Source: Saccoglossus kowalevskii
Lineage: Eukaryota; Hemichordata; Enteropneusta; Harrimaniidae
Length of the DNA: 27,653 nucleotides
Direction of reading: 5' to 3'
NCBI RefSeq assembly: GCF_000003605.2
Contig: NW_003148771.1
Span: forward strand, 47,946-75,598
Shown: positions 19,029 to 27,653 of the stretch, piece by piece
Position numbering within the stretch: the first letter of the stretch is position 1
Layout: every line of letters starts with the position of its first letter
Translations under genes and position numbers: made by a program
Notes under the pieces: generated by a model
Told to the model about the DNA's origin: nothing
Database searches by the model: none
Seen by the model: only the letters and a program-made list of their open reading frames with translations

Positions 19029-20724
19029 ATACCAACATGAGCAGTGGTTGCAAGACTAATCTCCAGAAGAGCTATTATCACAGGGCATCAGCTCAGCCTT
19101 TCCTTGGAAAGACCTTCCACGAACTACAAGATGAGGCCACAAGACAATTTCCAGATAGAGATGCACTCGTGTTCTGTGATAGCGGCGTGAGAATATCATT
19201 TAAACAATTTTCAGATGATACCAATCACCTTGCAAGTGATTTAGTGAAGATTGGTCTGAAATCTGGTGAGCGAGTTTGTCTCTGGATGGGTGATGGATAC
19301 GAGTGGATACTGTTGAATTCAGCTGCTATTAGAGCTGGACTAATTGCACTTGAATTGGCAGAATTACAATCATCCGATCATTTGACATACATACTGAATA
19401 AAACAGAATGTGCAGCTATGTTTGTTGGCTTAAGCCAACATGATCAATATGAAAAATTAAAACAAGTTTCTCCCGATATAGAATCTGACACACCAACATT
19501 ATCTCGTGTACCATCATTGCGTTACATCATAACATTCGACGATGACTGTCCTCTCATTGGATGTAGCATCGTAATGCACGAGGGCAAACTTCGAGGTCGT
19601 GGCGGACTAGAAGAATATCAGGTAATTAAGGATTTGAAGAGCAAAGTTAGTGCAGATGATCCTTGTATGATAACCTTTACGTCTGGCAGCACTGGACACC
19701 CCAAACCCGTGGTTCGCTCACAAAGAAGCACCTTGGAAAATATATATGCCTCTAAGTGTGATGCTACAGCTGATGAACACAGTGTTATAAAAGTTCTGAA
19801 GTTAGGGTCCTTTGTGTCATCATGTGGCTTATACCAAGCTATGCTTCTAACCTGGGGTGCTACTCTGGTTTCACCAAGACCGACAGAAGATTTCACTGGT
19901 GCACTGGAAGCTATCGAAAGTGAACGATGTAATTTCGTACAGTTGTTTCCTCAACATTTATCACAAGCTGTCAATCAACAAAATATCAAGAGTTTTGATG
20001 TGTCATCGTTGCAGCGATGTTGGTGTACTGGAAATGTCTTCCCACAAGGCATTGTTCTGAATGCTGTAAAATTACTATGCACTAATGCAGTTGTCGTTTA
20101 TGGAACAAGAGAACTATCTATATCGGCATCGGGGACGTATCATATACATTAGAAGATAGAATTCGTAGGACAACACGAGTATTTCGACATTGTGAATTGA
20201 AAATTACAGACACAGATAAACGCATTTTGCATGTTAATACTACAGGTGATATATGGGTGCGTGGGCCTTATCATTTCCAGTGGTATTATGGTGACAAAGA
20301 ACGCACAGAGAATATCAAACATTCAAATGGTTGGTATTATACTGGAGATCTGGGTCAGATGGATGAAAATGGTCGGTTGGTTATATTAGGCAGGTGAGAC
20401 GACATGATTATTAAAGGCTGTTTCAATGTTTTCCCAACACAAATCACAAAGTGTCTTGAAGATCACCCAAAATTGAAATATGTGCATGTAGTTCCTGTTC
20501 CTGATGAGAAATATTTGAATGAAATCTGCCTTTGTCTTGTACTGAAAGAAGGAACTACCTGCACTGCGAATGAAATGAAGACTTTTCTGACAGGGAAAGT
20601 GTCACCATTTTATATGCCACGATATATTCTCTTCTTCGACAAATTTCCATGCGTTGGTTTGGAAGTAAATGGACGAGAAATTGTGAAAGAAGCGATCTTA
20701 CGCCTAGGACTTGACAGTAGCTAA
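19029..20724 (+). pseudogene. Acyl-CoA synthetase (ANL family), copy 2, with frameshift and in-frame TGA
   Basis: The 3' acceptor TATTTCCCAG (exon start 19029) precedes the ATG at 19037; homology with copy 1 sets this start. About 562 codons without introns, the usual length for medium-chain/ACSF2-like enzymes. Seen: the phosphate-binding A3 motif TFTSGSTGHPKPVV (residues 213-226), A5 YGTRE (355-359, usually YGTTE), A7 GWYYTGDLGQMDENGR, A8 GR-stop-DDMIIKG, and C-terminal PFYMPRYILFFDKFP. The conserved C-terminal catalytic Lys (GK) is Arg (VNGRE). The frame is lost near 20112-20121, consistent with one deleted base, and resumes as IGIGDVSYTLEDRI, running to 20724 with a TGA at 20395-20397. Enzymes of this family activate fatty or other carboxylic acids as CoA thioesters. 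Probably a pseudogene; the substrate cannot be read. Confidence 0.85.
20395..20397 (+). other. In-frame TGA inside the A8 motif, overlapping a splice-donor consensus
   Basis: Context GGCAGGTGAGACGACATG: the TGA replaces one residue between GR and DDMIIKG. The same bases read CAG/GTGAGA, a near-perfect donor. Because coding resumes directly after the TGA, use as a donor would delete the A8 motif. A nonsense mutation (for example from CGA) is the simplest reading. Confidence 0.7.
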
Positions 20725-22460
20725 ACAGTTATATACTAATAACAGTGGTTAAATGCTAATTTATTTTTTATGATTTGTTAGCATTAATTTTGTTTGTTTT
20801 TTGGCAAACACCAAGCTCATTTATTGAAAACAATGTTAGTTTGAACTTTGAACAATGTTAGTTTGAACTCAGATAGTACGCCGGCCGTCGCATAGACCTC
20901 CTGCTGCGCGTCGGGCGATACTCCCGTTGTACTGTCTTCGTGCATACTTTGAGGTATCCTCGTAATAACCTCATATTATTAATTTTAACACTATTAGTTT
21001 ATATTGTCTAATCAATGTTTGTGCTATGATTGTACTAGTACACATGTATGACTGGTATATGAACTCGTACTTGAAAGTGTTTTATTCACATTAAAATGTG
21101 TTTGTATGTATTGTCAAATAATGATGGTAAGCCATAAATTTCAAATTAGAAAACAATTATAGGAAGTACCTACAATAAAACATGTAAAATTAGATAACGT
21201 ACCGATTATTACTTGCACTTCCTACCATTACAGTCTGTTTCCAAAAGAGATGAAAGCATATACAGAAGACGTTGTATTATTGTGTCTTTTATTAATTAGA
21301 ATAGAAATTTAAACCGACTCATTATCCTTTTTTTAATTCTATAGACTGTTTAGTGCATAGTTGTTCACTGCACGTACAATGTTGGTTTTAAACTTATGGT
21401 GAGTACACAATAAACAAGAGTTTGACAATGTTTACTTTAGAATTTACAACTTATTTGTCTTATGGGGCGGAATAACCCCAAGGCTATTTACTTGGTTGTA
21501 TAACAGTGTCATTCAACAAAGAACAACAGACATTTCTTAATTTATTCTAATATCTTTGAACAGTATATCATCTTGCATGGAATTATAGTCACTGCACTGG
21601 GATAGACAGAAAATTCCTACTTGAGCAGATTTCATTGTCCATTTATGGCAATGTCTGTTAGGGATAAAGTGAAAATAAGGTCGTAGATGTTAACATATTG
21701 TCTAAAGAAACTTTCAGATATAAAGAAAGTTCTGCTAAATATGATTTCATCACTGATCTTCATGTAATAATATTAAATATATTTATGCTACTAAACAACA
21801 TTTGAAATATCATTTGATTTACTGACTGCGATGTGATCTACTTGGCTATGCTGTCTGTCAATATGTTTTTGATCTTACCATCCTAATATAATATAAATAA
21901 TATGTGTCATTTACCATTTGATCATCGTTCGACAAATGAAACTGAGAATGTATGTTACACTATATTAGTTAGAATAAATACAAATTAACATTTAAAAAGA
22001 GTTTGAAATAAGATACTCCAAGGACTGTTCATAGATGTACAGGTGAAATAGCTGTGGTAGTCTCTACCTAATACGACTTGTGTGTATTTCAGTGTAGAAT
22101 CTCCCACGGGCTCACTGACGATATGACTGTAATCAACTGTACTCAAATTAGTGATTTCCCTAAAGAGTGAAAACCAGGAACATCTCTTGACCACGATAGT
22201 ATTAGTATGGCTTATTTTCTATGTTGTTATCTTTGTGTTTTCCATCACTTTAGATTCATTGTTGTATATTTTATTAGACGCATGACATCCTTAGGAAAGG
22301 ATAAAAAGGGTCTTACAGAAAGAAATTTAAAAACAAACTACAATCTAAAAAGAAAAAAAACCTATTCTCAAAATATAAAACAAATTAAAAACAAATATGG
22401 ATAAACAATAAAGATAATTTGCAACCAATGGTGAATACAGAATATAGAATGAACACAAAA
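20725..22460. other. No gene recognised; 3' flank of synthetase copy 2
   Basis: AT-rich. AATAAA signals lie at about 21174 and 21407 and could serve as polyadenylation sites. A 22-bp-period tandem pair lies at 20829-20869, and a small GC-rich patch at 20878-20935. A minus-strand ORF at 22194-21985 has even codon use but no recognised motif. Confidence 0.35.
20829..20869 (+). repeat. Short tandem duplicate, period 22
   Basis: AACAATGTTAGTTTGAACT occurs at 20829 and again at 20851, identical over 19 bases. Confidence 0.9.
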
Positions 22461-22466
22461 TGTAAC

Positions 22467-22796
22467 TTAATACACTGATAGTTGTTGCTGTTTTGTTCCA
22501 TAGCTGTTTTTTAAGAAGACAGCTAAGGCTGGTGCTAGAGTATTAGAGTATTGACTATTTTCTTTATCAAAATTTTGAACTTTATTTTGTGCAGTCAGGA
22601 ATAATTTGTCCCTATGATAACTGTAAGCTGGACATTTCATTACAAAATGTTGCTCATCCTCAATTATATTTTGGCTGCACATATCACATGTTATTTTATC
22701 CAGTGGAACATTATTATGTCTGCCTTTCTCAAATTTAAGGTCATGATTGCTTGTCCTGAATTTTGCAATTAACATTCTAAGACTATGGTTCTGCAT
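22467..22796 (-). pseudogene. LINE C-terminal domain with CCHC-type finger
   Basis: Open for 109 codons: LRMLIAKFRTSNHDLKFEKG, RHNNVPLDKITCDMCSQNII, EDEQHFVMKCPAYSYHRDKL. The C-x2-C...H-x4-C pattern after FRTSNH...GRH is the conserved C-terminal motif of this LINE type. The frame starts inside the protein; the Met at 22796 is not a start. Confidence 0.75.
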
Positions 22797-23059
22797 ATTA
22801 ATTAGGTAATTTCCAATTATTAAATCTTGTTTAAAAAGTCTGTATGTTTAGTTTGTTTGTAGCCAAGGTTTGTTTTCTATTATCATTATGCATGTCTAAA
22901 ATTCATTGGTTCTCAAATGATTTGTTTATTTTTTAATGAATAAAGTCTAAATTTTTCTTATTTATTATTTCACTTGAGTTTACAATGGTAACAACATCAA
23001 TATCTTGCATGAGGGTTTCTACACTTATAAACCATTTACTTTTTACATTCTAATAATGT

Positions 23060-24008
23060 GTTATCAGATTTCGTTACAGTTTTGTAGCCCCTTAGCAGAT
23101 TTAGATAAAATGACAACATCAGCTGCATATATAGAAGACAACTTACTTTTAAATTATCAAGAACGTGGGCTAAGATTCCACCCTTGTTTGTCTCCAACTG
23201 TTGATTTAAAACTCCCAGTTAAACCCTCTTTTGTTTTAATTCTGTATCAGTTGTTTTCATACATGTCTTTTATTATATCAAACATTTTACCTGATATGCC
23301 ATTTTTATGAAGTTTGAAATAGAGACCATTATGCCACACACTGTCAAACGCCTTTCTAAAATCTAAAAAGCAAGCAAAGATTTTGTAAGACTTGGAGGTT
23401 GTGATATCTTTTGAATGGCTATTATTATATAGATATTTTTGTACAATTGTTCTTGATATAAAGAGGTTGTCTGTGGTCCTGCAGTTTTTCCTAAAACCGA
23501 ACTTATGCTTTGAAATAATATTTTTGTTATCCAAGTATGCTATTAGCCTAGTGTTCAGGATACTGGTAAATAGTAAGCAGCTAGATACTGCAATCCCTCT
23601 GTAGTTAATTGGAATTGGGAATTGTCTTGGACCCTGACTTGTGAATAGGAACGACTAAGCTCGTGTTCCAACTGGCTTGAAAAATACCTGAATTATATAT
23701 GTGATTAAACAATTTATGAAGCACTGCAAGAATGTAGAATTCTCCATATTTAAACATTTCATTACAGAGCTCGTCCCGTTTGGTTTCTCTTTTTTTTCGT
23801 TTTGCTAATTTTGGGGGTTATAAGTTTTTTCCGCGACTGATGACAGCAAAGCACTAAATTCTGTAACAACAACATCACAATTGTTTGAATCAATTTTGTT
23901 TATAATGTCGCTAATTTCATTTTCTTTAGCTATTTCAAGAAGTTGCCTAAAATTTAGTTTTGCTTCACTATCCCAGATGTATTTGGCTGGTAATGGTTTC
24001 ATGTCCAT
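23060..24008 (-). pseudogene. LINE reverse transcriptase
   Basis: From 24008 a linker (KYIWDSEAKLNFRQLLEIA) leads to FNHIYNSGIFQASWNTSLVV and PIHKSGSK (about 23720-23620), shifted INYRGIAVSSCLLFTSILNT, RLIAYLDNKNIISKHKFGFR, RTTDNLFI, then FACFLDFRKAFDSVWHNGL (first catalytic Asp) in the 23534-23247 block. It ends with shifted VGDKQGWNLSP and YAADVVILSKSAKGLQN. The catalytic YADD is YAAD, and about 30 codons between LSP and YAAD appear to be deleted. Confidence 0.85.
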
Positions 24009-24270
24009 TTTGACTTTGCGTTTTTTTATGTTAATATTTTTACATCAATTTCAAAAGACAGAGACAGTTATATTGGGCAGGTTAGGTTTGAAATACTGAA
24101 CATTTTCAAAAATATAAGTAGATGTGATTGCATAATCAACGGTACTGCACCCCATTGGTGTGCAGCAGATGAATCACCAATGGTGCGCCCATTGAGAATA
24201 ATCAAGTTACTGTCCATGCAAAGCTCAATTAATTGTCTACCAAATTTGTAAGTGCTTATTTTTATCCATG

Positions 24271-24275
24271 CTACG
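24271..24275. repeat. Target-site duplication of the solo LTR, left
   Basis: CTACG, matched by 24877-24881. The two extra matching bases (TC) after each copy are probably coincidence, because copy 1 also has TCGTCCCC at its end. Confidence 0.7.
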
Positions 24276-24876
24276 TCGTCCCCTCGAGGTATGGGATCGG
24301 GAAAGTCACTTTAACTTTACAGTCAAATAAGACACACACAACGAAATACGTTTCAGCTCTCGTCTTAGTCGGTCAATCGAGCACTCTATAAGACGCAGCG
24401 CCCTGGGGAAAAATCCCCAAGACTATCGCAAGGCTGACCCAAGACTCTCTTAGACTGCGTCAACACTCGCCCCAAGGCTCTCCAGGACTGCTCTAGACTG
24501 CCCAGGACTGCACCCTCTCTACTCCGTCTATCGTGCTGTGCTCCCCAAGATCAACTCAAACTCTCTTTATTCATTTTCAAAACTCTAACCAATTACAAAA
24601 CAGTAAAAAGACTCTAGGGCGTAACTTTCAATCATAAAGCCAATCACACTAAGCACTGAATACGTCATATCTTTTGATTAATCGTTCACTACATTAATAA
24701 CTATGAAACCAACTGTCAGAATAGCGACGGGTATCTGGTAATTAGTTCCAAATCACTGAGCCAAGTTCCGTCCAAAACTTCAAATAGGCCTAAACGATGA
24801 CAGACATAACACAGCAATTCGCTAATAATCAGCTAATTAAGTCGGTTAACAGATACGCAAAAACAAATTCATGACA
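24276..24876 (-). mobile_element. Solo LTR, copy 2, inserted in the LINE endonuclease
   Basis: 601 bp, minus-strand orientation TGTCATGAATTT...GGGGACGA, nearly identical to copy 1. It is flanked by the 5-bp direct repeat CTACG (24271-24275 and 24877-24881), the target duplication typical of Ty3-type integration. Removing one repeat and the element restores LINE homology across RRS/MDKN. It contains the AATAAA within ATGAATAAAGAGAG. An extra CCAGGACTGC-type segment distinguishes it from copy 1. Confidence 0.8.
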
Positions 24877-24881
24877 CTACG
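24877..24881. repeat. Target-site duplication of the solo LTR, right
   Basis: CTACG, identical to 24271-24275. Confidence 0.7.
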
Positions 24882-25399
24882 TCTTTCTCTAAAGTTGTCA
24901 GCGATATAGTTAAGAGGGGGGGGGAATTTATTATTGTCTTCATTTACTAAATCATTAATTAAGTCAACTCTAGAGTTGAAATCACCTAACAGGATAACAT
25001 CTCCTTTAGCAGAGACATGTGCTATATCCCTCTCAAGCAGTAAGAATTTATCAATTTCATTATTTTTATAAATAGATGAGTTGTCTGGAGGTATATATAT
25101 GCAGCCAATATATAAATCACTGCTACGGTTAAATAGCTTTTTATCAATTTTACACCAGAGAATATCATTCATATTATTTTCTGTATTAATTCTAGTGATG
25201 AAATGTTTAAATTTGTCCTTGAACAAAACAGCAGCCCCACCTCTCCTACATTTTGATGTGTTATTTCCAGACTGTCTATCTTTACGGATTATGTCATAAT
25301 TATTTAAGACAGCTGGGGGAGAAACTTGGGTTATATCACTATTTAACCAGGTCTCCTGAATACAAGTAAAACTAAAGGAGAAATAAAGTTAATAAACTC

Positions 25400-26365
25400 A
25401 TCATCCTTATTTTGAATATCATTTACCTTCTTACTACCTAACTTAAAGTAGGGCAGTGCATCGCTATTATAATTTCTCATACTTTTCAAATCAAATTCAG
25501 GGGACAATAATAGTAATACTATAGCAATTTATGTCGACTGTTTCGGTTACAATTCCTAAACATCAGGAGTAAATACCTAAGATACGGGTAACCATGGACA
25601 ACCAGGAACAATGTGCCTCGGACCATATTACAATATTGCTTAATTAAACAATATTCAATTCAAATAAAATAAAATAAAGTCAAATGAAGATAAGCTACAT
25701 GTTTGACTAATTTAGGAATACTAGTACAAACAAACAACAAATATTGTGTTCATGTAATATTTTAATTCGAGTATGAACCGATCATTTGTCCCATGAATAA
25801 ATCAGTGGGTCTAATGTGATGTTGATATTCCTATTCATGCGACTCCAGCTGTAAAATATATGTTATACCTTTATCTACAGTAGTCGTCTGATCTGAGCAT
25901 TTATAACAAGCGCAAGATATTTACATACACGTAACTCTCACGCCCAGTAGGAAATTACCGAAGGACTTTGAAACATACCCAGACACTTTCCTAAACCCCC
26001 CAGTGACCGTAGTAGACACAATAAAGTTACATACCCGCCCCCGTAACAGTTAATCAAAATACCAGACACAGTGTGCCTTTGATGTGTGGCCTCGAGGGAT
26101 AAAGTGTGGTTGGACTATTCCATTATTGTGTAGGTACAACAATCATTGCCTTGTAGCAATTGGGAAAAATATTATACAAAATTTAACTGGGAATGAATAT
26201 TAACAAGAAATGCTAAATGTAATTCTTTTGATTGGTACTTTGATGAGATGTTGTCAGTGGGTTTATATTAATAATATTAGTGTTGTGAGTGTTGCGTTCT
26301 ATATTCCTCGCATAATGGTACATACAATTGCCAGTTTGCCAGAACACACATCGCCTAATCACCAT
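25400..26365. other. No gene recognised
   Basis: Begins with the faded 5' part of the LINE (to about 25500). The rest is AT-rich with no recognisable coding; the 74-codon plus-strand ORF at 26210 is partly the shadow of the minus-strand remnant next door. Confidence 0.4.
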
Positions 26366-26369
26366 GGAA

Positions 26370-26640
26370 TATTCTACTTAGGTTTACCTCTATGCCGTCA
26401 TCATATACCAGTTTCAAATATCTTTCAGATCTGAAATGAAATTCGATAAACTCAACGATTTCTCGTTTAGACTTCAGTCGACGACGGCCACTACTCGTCT
26501 AAAGACGAATAATCTCAATATGGGTGTCTTCTTCTACACACTTTGACACAGTAGCAATAATTGTATCGTCAACAATAAGTTCACAATCAGAAATTGCATT
26601 CAAAACTAAACTGTTCACACGAAGGTAATTTAGGTAATTT
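26370..26640 (-). pseudogene. Unrecognised coding remnant with one in-frame stop
   Basis: One minus-strand frame stays open from a TGA near 26645 down to about 26365, apart from a single TAG at about 26503-26501. It reads NYLNYLRVNSLVLNAISDCE, LIVDDTIIATVSKCVEEDTH, IEIIRL-stop-TSSGRRRLKSK, REIVEFIEFHFRSERYLKLV, YDDGIEV. The composition is strongly protein-like, with acidic and hydrophobic alternation and a basic patch. A donor-like GAG/GTAAACC follows YDDGIE. I do not recognise the family. It is either an exon of a decayed gene or part of an unidentified mobile element. Confidence 0.4.
26455..26510. repeat. Small imperfect inverted repeat
   Basis: TCGTTTAGAC and GTCTAAAGACGA flank a GC-richer loop (ACGACGGCC), giving a stem with a 2-base bulge. 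It lies inside the unrecognised coding remnant and may be incidental. Confidence 0.3.
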
Positions 26641-26645
26641 CATTA

Positions 26646-27653
26646 TAAGTTAGGGGTGTTTTTAAATATTTGTATTAACTAGGTTTATTATTTTCGCGAA
26701 ACGTTCAAAATAGAATTTACTAAATGAACGAGCATATGTATGCGTGAAATAATATAAGTGTCCGATATCCACAATGAATAAAACATGATTGTTTGATACA
26801 TGTTTTACTGGACGCGTACACGTTGTATTAGTTGAACCCATCTGAAACCCTGCTTCGTTGTCACGTACGCGGCTATGTAACTTATTACGTCTACAAGGGT
26901 CACTGGATTGTATAGAAAATTGTCTGGGATGTTGCAAAGTCCCTCGACAATTGCCCATCGGGTGCAGGTGTATTTAAATATCTTGCGTCCGCTGTAAACT
27001 GTTTTAATCCAAAGAGTACACATAATCGACCATCGTTTCGAAATCTTAGGCCTTCAAAATTTTTAAAAACCGCTGTAAGACTCGATTTAATTCCCACCAG
27101 ACATCAGTTCATAAAACAGTTGAATGTTACTTAGATTATTATACTTTCTAACAGGCTCTAAACTAAAGCTGACAAGTTAACCCTACTTTACAAACACATA
27201 GGTATTATTTTGGAGGAGGTTGACCTCGTTATTGTTTCAATATTTGTTGCATTACAAATTTGTCCTAACAATTGGTCTTAATATTCAATGTGCCTTTGCC
27301 TGACATAAGAAACGTTCTGCTAAATAGAATAGCATTGTTGTGAATATGATCTCATAGGGTATCAAAGTCACGTGTCTGATGAAGACCTCAGGTTCTATAC
27401 AGAAAACTATTAGGATTCAGAATGATATATGGCGGTTGCAATATATGAATGAAGAACCTAATAAAGGGTCTATGCAACTTGTCTTGATTATGTTTTGTAG
27501 TATACATCTCAACTGTTTAACTCTTGTATATTATTTTGTGGATTGTTCTTTAGTCAATTGTCCACGTATTGAAAGTTAAATATCAAAATAACTTATAAGC
27601 TGATATTCAAATCAGACCTTGTATCTTGGCGAATATTGTGTCGAGAGATATCT
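26646..27653. other. No gene recognised
   Basis: Overlapping short ORFs at 26660-27100 on the minus strand have no known motif. The remainder to the right edge is AT-rich with nothing I can name. Confidence 0.35.

Larger units (their letters stand above)
22467..25395 (-). mobile_element. APE-type LINE (non-LTR retrotransposon), interrupted by a solo LTR
   Basis: On the minus strand a single pol protein can be followed: an apurinic-type endonuclease (25390-24884, continuing below the insert at 24270-24080), linker (24008-23805), RT (about 23760-23060), and a C-terminal Cys/His motif (22796-22467). Frameshifts and stops are frequent. The RT YADD is YAAD. The endonuclease domain is split by a 601-bp LTR with a target duplication. 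The 5' end is unclear; a coding-like stretch in another frame reaches about 25500 (LPYFKLGSKKVNDIQNKDDE). The clade (Jockey/I/CR1-like) is not resolved. Confidence 0.85.
24080..25395 (-). pseudogene. LINE endonuclease domain (APE-like), split
   Basis: The upstream part reads FTCIQETWLNSD (metal-binding Glu of QET at about 25350), RRGGAAVLFKDKF, LYIGCIYIPPDNSS and VILLGDFNSRVD (Asp/Asn of GDFN). It continues DNFRERRS to the insertion site at 24881. Below the insert the same protein resumes as SMDKN, then in a shifted frame FGRQLIELCMDSNLIILNGR and TIGDSSAAHQW, then STVDYAITSTYIFENVQYF in a third frame. Apart from the LTR and small shifts, nothing is missing. The order is that of LINE endonucleases, which nick target DNA for reverse transcription. 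Confidence 0.8.

Noticed and set aside
18995-19036. Upstream Met at 18995 as the start of synthetase copy 2
   Set aside because: The extra 14 codons include the splice acceptor that copy 1 shares; homology begins at the ATG at 19037.
20395-20397. TGA as a selenocysteine codon
   Set aside because: The position is not a Cys/Sec site in the family, the gene also has a frameshift, and I saw no convincing SECIS-type structure downstream.
23005-23604. Plus-strand ORFs of 101 and 70 codons
   Set aside because: Antisense to the LINE reverse transcriptase motifs.
25530-25600. GTCGACTGTTTCGGTTACAA motif as a Penelope-like element tail
   Set aside because: Only a short sequence resemblance; no GIY-YIG or RT coding of that type nearby.

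Overview
This is eukaryotic nuclear DNA from an invertebrate animal, AT-rich, intron-containing and dominated by decayed mobile elements. The coding relics (an ANL-family acyl-CoA synthetase pair, an HMGXB3-like/SWIM-type multi-exon gene, a Crypton-like tyrosine recombinase, a Ty3-type LTR element, an R2-like LINE and an APE-type LINE) together resemble what is seen in lophotrochozoans. A mollusc, perhaps a bivalve, is my best guess, but this is inference. Nothing bacterial is present: no operons, no Shine-Dalgarno-led ORFs, and no tRNA or rRNA genes that I could recognise.

Layout. (1) 1-413, minus: the 5' coding exon of an acyl-CoA synthetase running off the left edge. (2) About 2.5-3.7 kb: a 1.15 kb segment bounded by a 30-bp inverted repeat (29/30), a candidate non-autonomous DNA transposon. 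(3) 3.83-4.39 kb, minus: two exons of a Crypton-like tyrosine recombinase with catalytic positions lost. (4) 4.93-7.30 kb, plus: a wrecked Ty3/Gypsy element in the order gag, protease, integrase with no RT in between. (5) 7.65-8.58 kb: a diverged tandem duplication. (6) 8.74-12.62 kb, minus: a string of exons from one SWIM/HMGXB3-like gene, including an internal exon duplication. (7) 15.03-15.62 kb: solo-LTR copy 1. (8) 15.87-17.4 kb, minus: an R2-like LINE (restriction-like endonuclease type), directly followed by (9) a minisatellite of about ten 52-bp units at 17.47-17.97 kb. (10) 19.03-20.72 kb, plus: a second acyl-CoA synthetase copy, intronless over its coding part, broken by one frameshift and one in-frame TGA. 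(11) 22.47-25.4 kb, minus: an APE-type LINE split by solo-LTR copy 2, which carries a clean 5-bp target duplication. (12) About 26.37-26.6 kb, minus: an unrecognised coding remnant.

The two synthetase copies face away from each other at opposite ends of an 18.6 kb block. They share the same 3' splice acceptor just upstream of the start codon, so they come from an inverted duplication or two insertions of one gene copy. Almost everything between and beyond them is transposon debris. I found no convincing new multi-gene system. The most rewarding items are the broken synthetase with a TGA inside its A8 motif, the SWIM/HMGXB3-like gene with its exon duplication, and the nested LTR-in-LINE insertion.
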